Assembly: GCA_029876055.1 (NCBI GenBank)
Contig: CM056880.1
Span: 930,001 to 994,000, forward strand
DNA: 64,000 nt
Direction of reading: 5' to 3'
Source: Madurella fahalii
Taxonomy: Eukaryota; Ascomycota; Sordariomycetes; Sordariales
Positions 20,594 to 30,459 of this stretch are shown here, piece by piece (within the stretch, counting starts at the first letter, position 1; the number at the start of each line of letters is the position of its first letter). The notes beneath the pieces are model-generated. The model did not search any database. It was given only the letters and a program-made list of their open reading frames with translations, and had not been told where the DNA came from. Both the position numbers and the translations under genes were made by a program.

Positions 20594-22792
20594 ATGCAAG
20601 GCATCATGAAACCTCTTTTGCTCCTCGCTGGCCTGTTGTTGGGCTCCGTCGAGGCTGCCGACATCTATCTCTCGCCTAACGGAGCCGACATCAACGACGG
20701 CACTTCGGAGGCCAAGGCTTTGAAGACGGTGCCCGCGGCGCAACAGGCGGTGCAGGCTCAGCTGGCCAAATCCCCGAGCGAGAATGTCACCGTGCGCCTT
20801 GCCCCCGGCACCTACACGCTCTCGGCCCCACTCCGCCTCACCGATAAGGACTCGGGCAAGCCCGGCACGTGGGTAAAATGGGTCGGCCAGAATGCCACTA
20901 TGTCTGGCGGCCTCCAAGTCACTGGGTGGACCGCCGGTTCCAACGGGATATACTCGGCCAGCGTTCCGGTAGGAACTAAGTCGAGGAACCTCTATGTCAA
21001 CGGCAAGGCGTCAAACTTTGCACGCAAAATGATCAACCGCAAAGATCTGCAATATACCAACACCTCGGTCAAGTGGACTAACCCAGGCCTTGACTGGATC
21101 ACCAGCGTAGAGGGCATTGCCAAGGCCGAGATGCGTTGGATCAACTCGTTCACCGACCGGTACGCGCCCATCTTGGCCGCTAAGAACCGCGAGCTGGTCA
21201 TGAAGCAGAACTGGTGGTTCCTCAACACCTGGGGCTACGACCACATTGCCAAGCCCAACGCCGATTTTGGCGTGTGGATACAGAACGCGCTCCCCCTGCT
21301 TTCCGAGGGCGGCCAGTTCTACCTTGACTCAGCGGCCGGCAAGGTCTACTACAAGCCGCTGAACGGCGAGAACATGGCCATGGCCGAGACATACCTCGGC
21401 ATCCTCGAGACTCTGGTTGTCATAGGCGGTGACACATACGCTAGCCCGGCACACGACATCTCCTTCTCGGGCATCGACTTCGCCCACACCACCTGGAACG
21501 CCCCTACCGACATTGGCTACGTCGACCAACAGACGGGCGGCCATCTCTGTGAGAACAAGACATATACCCCCTCCAACTTTGAGTCTGCCCGTCCGTGGTG
21601 GTGCCAGATGCCCTCGGCCATCCAGATCTCGGCGGCCAACAACGTCGCCCTCTTGGGCGGCTCCTACACGCAGATGGGCGGCGGCGGCGTCGGCATCGGC
21701 AACGACGCCAACGCCCACCTCTCGGGCGTGGGGCTCGGAGCTAGCCGCGTTTCTGTCGCTGACGCCTACTTTTCGCAAATCATGGGCAACTCCATCACCG
21801 CAGGCGGCATTCGCGCCGACGCGCACCACCCCGCTGACTCGCGCATGACAAACTCGCACATCGACATCTCCAACAACATCTTCTACAACGTATCCACCCT
21901 CTACTCTTCTACGGTGCCTATCTTCTTGTCCTATGTTCAGCACAGCACCGTCTCTCACAACGAAATCAACACGGCGCCCTACTCGGGCATCTGTCTTGGC
22001 TACGGCTGGGGCTCCAACGACGCCGGCGGCACCTCCGAGTATGTCAACCGCGGGCTGTACGCCTTCCAGCCCAGGTACAGCACCCCAACTATATCAACCG
22101 ACAACCGCATCGAGGGAAACCTCATCCACGGCTATGGCTACGGCCACACGGACCTCGGCGCGCTATACACCCTCTCCAAGTCCCCGTCCACCTACATCAC
22201 CGAGAACTACGCCTTGGACTCGTCTGGCTTCGGCCTGTACAACGACGAAGGCTCCAACGGCTACATCATGACTAACAACATCCTCATGAGCACCGGCATC
22301 TGGAGCGCCACCAACGGCGCCGGCACCACCAACAACACCTACGCGGGGAATTACTACCGACAGGGCGCCACGCGGCAGGGAAACACTCAGATCCGCGACG
22401 TAAATGACGCTTCAGTGGCTGCGAAACGCATCGCCTACCGCGCGGGAATCCCCCCTGCGAAGCGGACGGGTAGGCCTATAGGGAATCCGGGCAATGTGGA
22501 CGATGGGGCCGTTATCCTCGGAGGGCGAAGCGGAAAATTGGCCGTGACGATTGAGAACTTTGACGATGCGCCGTTTACCGGCGTCGAGATTGAGTTTGGT
22601 GGGTCGAATGCGGGGAGCTTTGCCAAGGTGGATGTCCCTTCGACCATCATGGGGAATGGCGCTGCGACGGCGACTTATACCGTGTCCGGGCCCGGGTCGA
22701 GCAGGCTGAGCGTGAGCGTTACGGTGAGGTATGTGAATAGCAGGACGGGGGAGAAGAGGAGCTTGAGTACGCAAGGGACTGTGCAGCTTTGA
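20594..22792 (+). CDS. Secreted parallel beta-helix protein (candidate glycoside hydrolase)
   Basis: A single-exon, 732-residue protein with a signal peptide (residues 1-21, cleavage after SVEA). Residues 22-110 carry DIYLSPNGADINDGTSEAKA and VRLAPGTYTLSAPLRL, the opening of right-handed parallel beta-helix proteins of the pectate-lyase/NosD superfamily. Asn-rich turns follow through the middle (for example ISAANNVALLGGS, HIDISNNIFYNVS, HNEINTAPYSGICLGYG, TDNRIEGNLIHGYGYGHTD, ENYALDSSGFGLYND). A small beta-sandwich of about 100 residues closes the chain. Size and pattern resemble family GH141-like proteins (fucosidase or xylanase activities in known members), but I cannot confirm the family or its acid residues. 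The likely role is extracellular polysaccharide breakdown. The frame is intact and the ATG at 20594 is followed closely by a second possible start (MKPLLLL). Confidence 0.8.
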   Translation: MQGIMKPLLLLAGLLLGSVEAADIYLSPNGADINDGTSEAKALKTVPAAQQAVQAQLAKSPSENVTVRLAPGTYTLSAPLRLTDKDSGKPGTWVKWVGQNATMSGGLQVTGWTAGSNGIYSASVPVGTKSRNLYVNGKASNFARKMINRKDLQYTNTSVKWTNPGLDWITSVEGIAKAEMRWINSFTDRYAPILAAKNRELVMKQNWWFLNTWGYDHIAKPNADFGVWIQNALPLLSEGGQFYLDSAAGKVYYKPLNGENMAMAETYLGILETLVVIGGDTYASPAHDISFSGIDFAHTTWNAPTDIGYVDQQTGGHLCENKTYTPSNFESARPWWCQMPSAIQISAANNVALLGGSYTQMGGGGVGIGNDANAHLSGVGLGASRVSVADAYFSQIMGNSITAGGIRADAHHPADSRMTNSHIDISNNIFYNVSTLYSSTVPIFLSYVQHSTVSHNEINTAPYSGICLGYGWGSNDAGGTSEYVNRGLYAFQPRYSTPTISTDNRIEGNLIHGYGYGHTDLGALYTLSKSPSTYITENYALDSSGFGLYNDEGSNGYIMTNNILMSTGIWSATNGAGTTNNTYAGNYYRQGATRQGNTQIRDVNDASVAAKRIAYRAGIPPAKRTGRPIGNPGNVDDGAVILGGRSGKLAVTIENFDDAPFTGVEIEFGGSNAGSFAKVDVPSTIMGNGAATATYTVSGPGSSRLSVSVTVRYVNSRTGEKRSLSTQGTVQL

Positions 22793-23517
22793 AACTACCA
22801 AGTAGCATTGCTACTACTTTAGCTAAGGTATGTACCAAGAGTGTGGATATCCAGAGGTTCAAGATAATTAATACATAAAATAGGATATGAAGTATCTGTG
22901 GGTTCCTTCAGTTTGCATTCTGTGATAAGACCAGTAAAATGCAAAATGAACACGCCCGCATAAGCCCGAGTTGAACCCGAAGGAACAGGATCCGAGTCTT
23001 GCGCATTATACCGTTCTGCAACCATGTCTAATGCTCATGTGGTTATCGTATCTTGGCAGAGGAAAGTGGTTGGGACTAGTGGCATCGCACTGTCTTGCCC
23101 GGAACATGTATGCTTGTGTGGCTTTAGTAAGCAAACTACTCCCCTAGCGCTATCCGGATGCAAATCCCGCTGCGCGGGCCGCCGAATGCGGATCTTACAC
23201 CGAAGTCTCATCCTTTCTACACACTTGAATCATGATAAGCGATGTGGAATCATTCTATGCCCCCACAATTGGTTTCAGATACTAGCCAATGGTTCTTCTT
23301 GGTTTGTGCGTAATTGCGCGTGCCTGAGATATCGTTCTGGGATGTCAAAGGGGGTGATGTGGTATCAAAGGCGCCAGTTGCGTCTTAGCTGTACCCCGCA
23401 TACCGTGCCCTATAAAATGCTGAGTCGCGATTCTCTACCGCTCGCTAACTCGCCATCCATAATGTACCTAAGTATTCGAACGGCCGTTAAGCTCTCTGCT
23501 TTTACCGAGCCATTAAG
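22793..23517. other. Intergenic, promoter side of P450
   Basis: About 0.7 kb with no supported gene. It contains the 3' flank of the beta-helix gene and the probable promoter of the P450 gene. Confidence 0.5.
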
Positions 23518-25610
23518 ATGGCTCGCGTCTACGAGATATTCCCCGTCCTCGTCATCGCTCGCAGGAGCTTCTGGCTCACAGCAATGCTCTGGGGTGGCAT
23601 ATGCTGGGCCACCTCGTGGCAGCATTATGTGGTTGTCTTTGCTGTCTTCTTGTTCATCTACTGCACCATTCTTGTTGTATATCGGCTGTGGCTCTCTCCC
23701 CTCGCCAAGTTCCCAGGACCCAAACTCGCCGCTGCGACTGGATGGGTTGAGTTTTACCATGATGTTGTAAGGACTGGGAAATACGTCTTTGAGATCAGGA
23801 GAATGCATAAGATTTATGGTATGGTTCTGCTGGATTTGGTCAGAATACTAAGGGTGGTAGGGCTGACCCGACACAGGACCAGTTGTACGGATCAACCCCT
23901 GGGAGTTGCATATTGACGACCCCGACTTCTACAGCCAAGTTTACGCATCAGGAGTGAAGCAACATGTCAACAAATCCGCCTGGCATCAATCTGGTTTTGG
24001 TCTCGATGGTGCGTCTATCTTGCTCCCGCTCCGCCTCGTCTGTCTAAGAGCCGGCCTGACACGATGAGGACTAGGATCCCACGCCCTGACCGAATCCCAC
24101 GAGCATCACCGTCTCCGCAGGAAGCCTCTTGGTGCATTCTTCTCCCGAAAAGGCCTTGAGCGTGTGGAACCATTCTTGCTGGATGTGGGCCGCACCCTGG
24201 GCGACCGAATGGCATCATTCAGGGGCTCAGGGGCTATCCTCAACATGGACCACGTGTTCTCTGCTTTCGCAGGGGACGTAATCGCGGTGCTGTGCTTGGA
24301 AAATCCCTTGAATCTGCTTCAGTCTGAGAACTTTGCGCTCGAATGGTGAGTGGTCTTGCGGCAAACACGGTGCTCTTACCAATGCTCAAGGGTCATGGCA
24401 ACTGAAGCCTGTCTGACAGGTGGACATCCATAGTCAACGCGACACTCATCGCAACACCATTTGCTCACCTTCCGTGGCTTCTGAGGTAGGTCACTCGCTA
24501 TAGGACATTGTGTCCGGCTGCGCTGACAGACACAGCTGGGTCCGTTTCGTTCCGCTAGGAGTCCTGCTGCGAGTAGCCCCTGGCGCACAATGCCTTCGCC
24601 GTTTCCATGATGTATGACTTCCAATGTCACATTGAAGACTCCACCAAACACTCGTTAACAGATTCCCAGTTTGCTGTGAAGCACATCCAATCCGTCAGAG
24701 CCGGCGACTATAAGGCGCCAGAGACTCGCAACGGCGACCGACCCGGCACCATTATTCAGCACATTCTCCAGAGTAATCTCCCAGAATCGGAGAAGTCAAG
24801 CGAGAGAATCAGCCAGGAGCTTCTTGTTGTCTTAATAGGAGGCAACTTCAACACGACTCGCGCGCTGTCTATTTCCTTGTATTACGTTCTCGCGAATCCC
24901 GACATTGAGAGGAGACTCAAGGATGAGATGAGGGCCGTCTTCGCCGAGTATCCGGCCAAGATGCCGAGCTGGAGCGATCTCGACAAGGCGCAATATCTCA
25001 GGGCGTGTATAAAGGAAGGTCTCCGGTGAGCACCGATCCGTTTTTGAGATGAGCATGCGCAGTTGACACTGATAACCAACTACAGCCTGTCGTTTGGGCC
25101 CCTACGACATACCGCTCGATCATTTCCTGATGACGGCCTGCAATATCAACAGTGGACCATTCCCAGAAATGTGAGCAATGACTGCTGAACCAGCCGCTTC
25201 GATGTGCTAACTGCTATCGCTGAAAAGACTCCCATTGGCATGTCGACATACCTCATGCACACCGACGAGAGAGTCTACCCTGATTCCCTCACATACCGTC
25301 CTGAAAGATGGCTGCCAGAAAACTACGCCCCCTTGATGGATCGCAACTTTGTCTCCTTCAGTAAAGGATCTCGGTCTTGCCTTGGCACCCAGTGAGGATC
25401 TTCTGTACTGTTTCCTACGGCCTGGATGCTAACAACCTGTGGAGCCTCACCTACCTCCAGATGCATCTTGCTATTGCGATGCTATTTGCACCCAACGCGC
25501 CTCGTCTGTCATTATTTGAGACGGTTGAGACGGATGTCAGACCGGTACGGGGGGCGGTGATGGCTATGGCTGAAAAGGGTGCTCGGGGTGTTCGAGTTGT
25601 TGTTCAGTGA
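23518..25610 (+). CDS. Cytochrome P450 (trichodiene-oxygenase-like), one apparent frame break
   Basis: The gene has about eight exons: 23518-23818, 23877-24008, 24075-24345, 24420-24485, 24536 to about 24610, to 25025, 25086-25170, 25228-25391 and 25445-25610. It starts with two hydrophobic segments (ER anchor) and LAKFPGPKLAAATGW. Then come VVRINPWELHIDDPDFY, LNMDHVFSAFAGDV, I-helix LIGGNFNTTRALS (Thr kept, acidic residue replaced by Asn), K-helix KEGLR, PERW and the heme loop FSKGSRSCLGTH. Style and order match fungal monooxygenases of the trichodiene-oxygenase type. Near 24600-24612 the frame running through RVAPGAQCLRRFHD does not connect to MYDFQCHIEDS without a one-base shift, so the gene may be inactive or the sequence may contain an indel. 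There is no neighbouring synthase, so the substrate is unknown. Confidence 0.8.
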
Positions 25611-25844
25611 CGAGATCTTCTGGAAATGTATGATGGCTGGGGTTGTCTTGTGTGTTTGGTCTTCATTTGAAGAGGAGAAAAGACAATAGCCGGTAGCTGG
25701 GGCGTGTTAGCAAGATTGGCAATCCAGGACTTAGCAACAAGAAAGGGAACCTACTGTCGCAAACATTCTCCAGATCTTAGCTCAAACCCTCCTCCCCCGA
25801 AATTCAAGAGAAGATACCATATATTCCGATTTTGTCCCCTTCTA

Positions 25845-26657
25845 TCAGTTCCAAGCAGACTCGGCCGAAATCGCCTCCAAAACCGAACGCAGCGTACTCT
25901 TCTCCGAAACCGCCCCGTCATCATACCTCTTCTTCAGAGCACAACCCGATCCCTCCAGAAGCTAAACTTCTTAATGCGCCGCTCAACATCCGAGAGGGCT
26001 GAGCAGTGGAAAAGCCGCGAGTCTGCCTTGCCTCCCGTCTTCCCCTCCCAGGTTTCGCAGGAAGCTTTCAGCCATTTTCCTGTCCCTGTCAAGCTTCCTA
26101 CCCAGGAGCGGTGCTCTTTGCTGGGGAAGGGGAGGCAGAGAGTTTAGAAGGTTTCTTTTGCGAGTCCTGGGGGTAGGATTTAGTTACTATGATGTAATGA
26201 CCGTTAGTTTGGCTGAGTTTATTGCAAAGGTTGAAAAAGGTCACGTACCTGCCATTCTCCTGATAGTCCAGGAACGAGATATGATGAAACACAAGCACTG
26301 CAGCTCCGCTCCTCGCCAGTAGGAAATGATCCGCCAGGTTGTCGGTGAACTCCACCACGATGCTTCCCTCGTTCTCAACAGACCACCCATGGAACGTCTT
26401 AGGTAGCGCTGTTTTCTCGCAATCCAGAGTTGGTGTCTCTTTAATGCATAAAATGCACAGCCTCAAACTACTGGGTCGCGATTTGAGCCAGCCCTTGCAA
26501 GATTGCCTGAGTCTTTCGGATTCTCTAGATCGCGTCCGAGAGATAGAACCTCGGATTTGGTTCGGGAACGCTTCAGGCTGCACCAGCTACCATAGCACGG
26601 GCCCCTTCTCCAGTTGTTCTTGTTGGAAGCCTCACAAGTGCACGGGAACTCCCTCAA
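25845..26657 (-). pseudogene. Unrecognised protein gene relic
   Basis: On the minus strand an open stretch (26583-26250) reads TFHGWSVENEGSIVVEFTDN and LLARSGAAVLVFHHISFLDY. It is followed by a good donor (GTACGTGAC), and further on by ALSDVERRIKKFSFWRDRVV. There the frame meets TGA and continues one base off as LKKRYDDGAVSEKSTLRSVL, ending SAWN and TGA at 25845. The amino-acid character is that of a conserved fungal protein, and the shift near 25950 plus doubtful joining upstream suggest decay. I cannot name the family. The 5' end is uncertain; an alternative upstream frame (26657-26463) may be part of it. Confidence 0.45.
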
Positions 26658-27343
26658 CGAGAACTGTGGCGAGTATGAATATCCTCCAGCTTGCTGGATG
26701 AACCAAGTTCTTCAACCTTCAGTGGAATGCTGCTATCATTCTCGTCGGTTTCATACTTGCCTATCCTGTCTACCCTGCGTCAGTTGGGGCCCGTAATACG
26801 TTGGAGAGGGCTGTCGCTATATTTAACGTTTACAGTAATTAATGAAGGACCCCGCTGTAAGTATTAATATACCTAATGCTATAGATGACCTAGTCACCAA
26901 GTAAGACCTCCTTAAGGTAGGGTTACCCTTTTAAATTATACCTGGGGATAATCTACCTAGGGAAGACTTGATCTAGTCATTAGGAAGTATAACACTGCTG
27001 ACATGAGTTGGACTAAAGTTCCATTATTGAACTGGTTCTGGGCTGCAACACACATCAAGCGAGTGGTGTGCTTGCAACAGCCGCTGCTAGTTTGGATGCC
27101 ACCAGACACCGATAGACATTTTGCATTTGCCAACGATAGCCTAGGACGCTAAAGTTTTCGCGCTGGCCTCTCCGGCATTCGAGATACAAATCTTCGGGAT
27201 CATAACGTACAAGTAGTTTTATTGTCATGTTTTTTCTTGGACGTTGCGAGAGCTATTCTCCATATTCCTCGAACTTTTGGCTGAGGTATGGACCGCTCTT
27301 ACCAACTCCAGTCGATCGTTGATGATAAATAAGGTATGTTCTC
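26658..27343. other. AT-rich intergenic stretch
   Basis: No gene is supported. 26800-27000 is markedly AT-rich with repeated TTAATTA/TAATATA-like words and could be an old RIP-affected repeat. Confidence 0.4.
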
Positions 27344-27654
27344 TCAATGCTCCTTGGGCGCGCGATAGACCTTGTGCATGATGCGGAGGTAAAGGTGCCC
27401 CTTGGCCATTTTGTCGCACCAGGCCCAGCTCTTGCGGTGTAGCGGATCGTAAGCAAAATTGTGTGAGTCCTCGGATGCATGGAATAGCAGATGACCATAA
27501 CTTGTTTGCTCGAACGCTACTCTGCCAAGGCGGTCTAGTCTGTGTGCCTGAGAACTGAGTGAGGTGAGTTAGCCAAATTGGGTAATCCCGATGTCTGGGC
27601 AACTTACATCCTATCAGTGCCTTGAAAACGGTTTAAATTGCCGCTGTAACGCAT
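27344..27654 (-). CDS. Small two-exon protein, function unknown
   Basis: Exons 27654-27608 and 27539-27344 flank a 68-base intron with a strong donor (GTAAGT) and a CACACAG acceptor. They join in frame into an 80-residue protein starting MRYSGNLNRFQG. The second exon (LGRVAFEQTSYGHLLFHASE, FAYDPLHRKSWAWCDKM, LYLRIMHKVYRAPKEH) has the composition of folded protein, rich in aromatic and basic residues, with no signal peptide. No family is recognised. It could also be the surviving end of a larger decayed gene. The support is the splice sites, the exact frame and the protein-like composition. Confidence 0.4.
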
Positions 27655-27923
27655 GTTCTACACCGTTATCTACAATGTTTTTCATCGGTGTAGTTTAGCG
27701 CCTGGGAGAGGAAGCTCGTCGTCGCCGCTTCCACGCTCTCTTCTACAATCAGATGGGCCCCTGCGCGAATGCCGAAGTGTAATCGTCATGAGCAGCCAGG
27801 TATCCAAATGCGCATCAGCCTGACCATCCGTTGACGTAAGACTATGGCTTGCTACTCCGTATGTCTATTCCTCTTCATCAACATTGAATTTATTGACCAA
27901 CTCACAAGTCATTACCAACATGC
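27655..27923. other. Short spacer
   Basis: Intergenic stretch between the 80-residue candidate and the 3' end of the MFS relic. Nothing is recognised. Confidence 0.4.
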
Positions 27924-29568
27924 TTAGTACCCATAGATCCAAGTCTTGCGCCGATCTCCTCTCCGCTCAGTGCTGTTCTGTTCCTCCTCAAATCGGTCCT
28001 CGTCCCACGTCGCAATTTCCTTCCTCCTCTTCTTATTATCAAGCATGTACATAACACGGATGAAGATAAACTCAATCATGCCAACGGCGCGCATGATCAT
28101 GGTCACGATCAACAGGAATGCGTACGCTGGCCGGTACTTGCTCTTGTAGAGCTGTCCAGCGATGGCGCCATCCAGGTTTGCGTAACCGTTCAAGCCGAGG
28201 ATGAATCGGGCACCTTTCCATGGCGTGTTCCACCGCCGCCAGCCATACGGCAACAAGCGGACCGCCGACGAACACGTCCGAGAGACACACGTGTGCAAAT
28301 ACATAATGGAGTTGAGGGTCGGATGAAGCCGCCATGACAACACATCCGATAACGCCAAGGACCATGTCAAACACGGTATGCAGCGATTGCTCGTGGAAAT
28401 GATCGGACGACAGGACGATCATGATCAACCCGACTGTGCCGATAATAAACGGAGGAACAGACATGAGTGTCGCTCTGATGCCCGAGTACCCCATGCCCTG
28501 AACAATCAGTGGCAGGAATGTTATGAAAGCCGTGACGGGTTACCTCAAGTCAGTCCCATCCCAAGTGTCAAACAAAGCGAAACACTTACCACCACAGCCA
28601 TGATGTTGCAAACAATCGTCATCAGCTTCTTCCAATCCTTCAGCACATTCAACACATCCTTCTCCAACCCTATCATCCTGCTCTCCCTACTCTCCTCCTC
28701 CTGCCCATCCGCCAGGTCCCTACCCATCCTATTCACCGCATGCACCCTCTCCCTCTCTCTCAAATACCACGCCGAGCTGACATCTTCTGGGAACACAAAC
28801 CAGCCCACAACCGCCATAAACACTCTAATCCCTCCCTCCACCAAAAACACCACCTTCACCCCCTCAACGACGCGCACTCGAAGCGCAACAGTCCGTACAC
28901 AATAAGCCCTGCAAACGCGCCCGTAATGGAATACATGCCGCTAAACATACCCATACGAAAACCCAAAGAGAACTTAGGGTACATGGTGCTCATGAAGTAA
29001 AAGGCCGTTTGGGTGAAGCCGGACTCGGTAGCGCCGAGGAGGAGGCGGAGAAAATGAGGGCGCGCCCGAGTTATTGATGGCTGCGTTGGCCATGGAGAGG
29101 ACACCCCAGGAGAGGATGCCCCAGGAGAGCGAGATGCGGGGACCGACGCGGCGGCCGAGGAGGACCATGACGAGTTGGTAGGGGACGTAGGTTGCTGAGA
29201 ACTGGAAGGAGGTTGTCAATTGATAGGATCCAAAGTAAAGAAAAGTGGGGAGGCTTGAGGGTAAGGAGAGGGTCTCACGAGGGCCAGGGAGTTAGGGATG
29301 TCATCTGGTACGAAGTTGTCATCTTGGATGGAGGTGCTCGTGGCTATGAAGCCGACATTAGTTTTTCGATGCTGCAGAGGATGAAGCCGATGGCGAGGAC
29401 CAACGATACAGTGAAGTCGAGCTTGCGGTTAATTCTCTTTTCGAGGGCTTTTTCTTCGTCAGTAGGCGGGGGGTAGTGGGCCACAGCGTGGGAACCAACA
29501 GGTTGCTTTGTCTCTTCGACTTCAATGTCGTCTCCCTTTCGGGAAGTCTCGATTTCGCTTGGTGCCAT
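27924..29568 (-). pseudogene. MFS transporter (allantoate permease/DAL5 family) with frame breaks
   Basis: From ATG 29568 the product follows the anion:cation symporter family (allantoate/nicotinate-type permeases). It has an acidic cytosolic N-terminus, RINRKLDFTVSLVLAIGFI, NVGFIATSTSIQDDN, the LLLGATESGF block in transmembrane segment 4-5, VVFLVEGG, a cytosolic loop, then GPLVAVWLAA, TPWKGARFILGLNGYANLDG and AGQLYKSKYRPAYAFLLIVT. Two introns fit (about 29210-29281 and 28530-28590). Four one-base frame shifts interrupt it, near 29373, 29060, 28870 and 28230; each time the next block continues in another frame. The family normally has about 500 residues and 12 helices, and all helices can be found. 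Either the gene is freshly decayed or the assembly carries indels here; two breaks lie in short homopolymers (AAAAA and GGGGG). Confidence 0.8.
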
Positions 29569-29991
29569 TGCAGTGGTGTTCCAAATAAAATAAAAAATGC
29601 TGTGTTGTTGAAGCCTCGTGCACGTAATATCGTTCAATGATGGAAGCATCACCATCAGATCAACGCAGGCGATTGTTGGTGTTAAGAATTAGGGTCGGGA
29701 GGAATCCCCGACTACAACATAACGGTATTAAAGTAGTAGGATAGAGTTGCTATAGTGCTAAATTCAATAACATTAAATTCTCTAACGATCGGCCGAGCTT
29801 AAACTCTACTAGAGAACTCCATACAACGACCGAGAGCCATCTCCAACCCACCGCAGCATCCAGATGTCCCACATCTTCAGTAGACTTGCAACGAAATTCC
29901 CATCGTGCCCAACCTACTGAGCATCCAAATTTCCTCGTCACTCGTAGAAATAAGAAGCCACATGAGCAGGCCACTAATCATCGGAAGTAGC
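29569..29991. other. Spacer between MFS relic and secreted-protein gene
   Basis: No gene is supported; a 74-codon minus-strand frame at 29974-29750 has no motif. It should contain the MFS promoter and the 3' flank of the small secreted protein gene. Confidence 0.4.
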
Positions 29992-30237
29992 TCATACTAC
30001 GCAGCATCGGATAAAATCATCGCCACAGCTGGCCGCGAGACACGCCAAAACAAGTTGTGCAGGTCGTGCTTTGAGACATCGGACCGCGGCCGCTCCGCAT
30101 CCTCTTGTGATGCATCAGACACAATTGCCGTCAAGCGCTTGCACTTCGATGGCTTCTGCCTCGGCGGTTCCCTCCGGTACGGGGTTGGCGATTGCGAGTC
30201 CGGCGAGGACGGTCAGTAAGGTAAATGAGAACTTCAT
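29992..30237 (-). pseudogene. Small cysteine-rich secreted protein with in-frame TGA
   Basis: The start at 30237 gives a clear signal peptide (MKFSFTLLTVLAGLAIANP) and an acidic Ala/Glu-rich segment. After LDGNCV there is a TGA codon (30117-30115). In the same frame the sequence then continues for 40 codons with seven more cysteines (CITRGCGAAAVRC, LACLAASCGDD, IRCC) to a second TGA at 29992. Upstream ATG codons in the same frame are unlikely starts because they would bury the signal peptide. The cysteine-rich tail after the stop suggests a former secreted protein of about 80 residues, cut to 40 by one base change. Small secreted proteins of this design are often effectors in plant-associated fungi; the role here is unknown. 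It lies only about 130 bases from a transposon end. Confidence 0.55.
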
Positions 30238-30370
30238 ATTTGCGGTTGCGTGTTGAGAAATGAGTTTCAAAGACAGGCAGGTAGAAATGACTGTTTGAGA
30301 AAAGGTTGTCACTGACTTTGTGATAATATTCGTGAAAACATCTCATATTTATGCTTTTTGCTTTCATATA

Positions 30371-30414
30371 ACGTATCTTATAAGCGAGATGAACATATAA
30401 GCGAATTGAACACT
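30371..30414 (+). repeat. Terminal inverted repeat, left
   Basis: 44 bases matching the reverse complement of 32191-32234 with a single A/G difference (GCGAATTG against GCGAGTTG). Preceded by TA. Confidence 0.93.
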
Positions 30415-30459
30415 TACTACCACACTATAACAGTCAACTACAATTACAACACAACAACA

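Noticed and set aside
14550..25610. Secondary-metabolite gene cluster (P450, MFS and beta-helix near each other)
   Set aside because: No polyketide synthase, peptide synthetase, terpene cyclase or pathway regulator is present, and the P450 and MFS genes are themselves broken.
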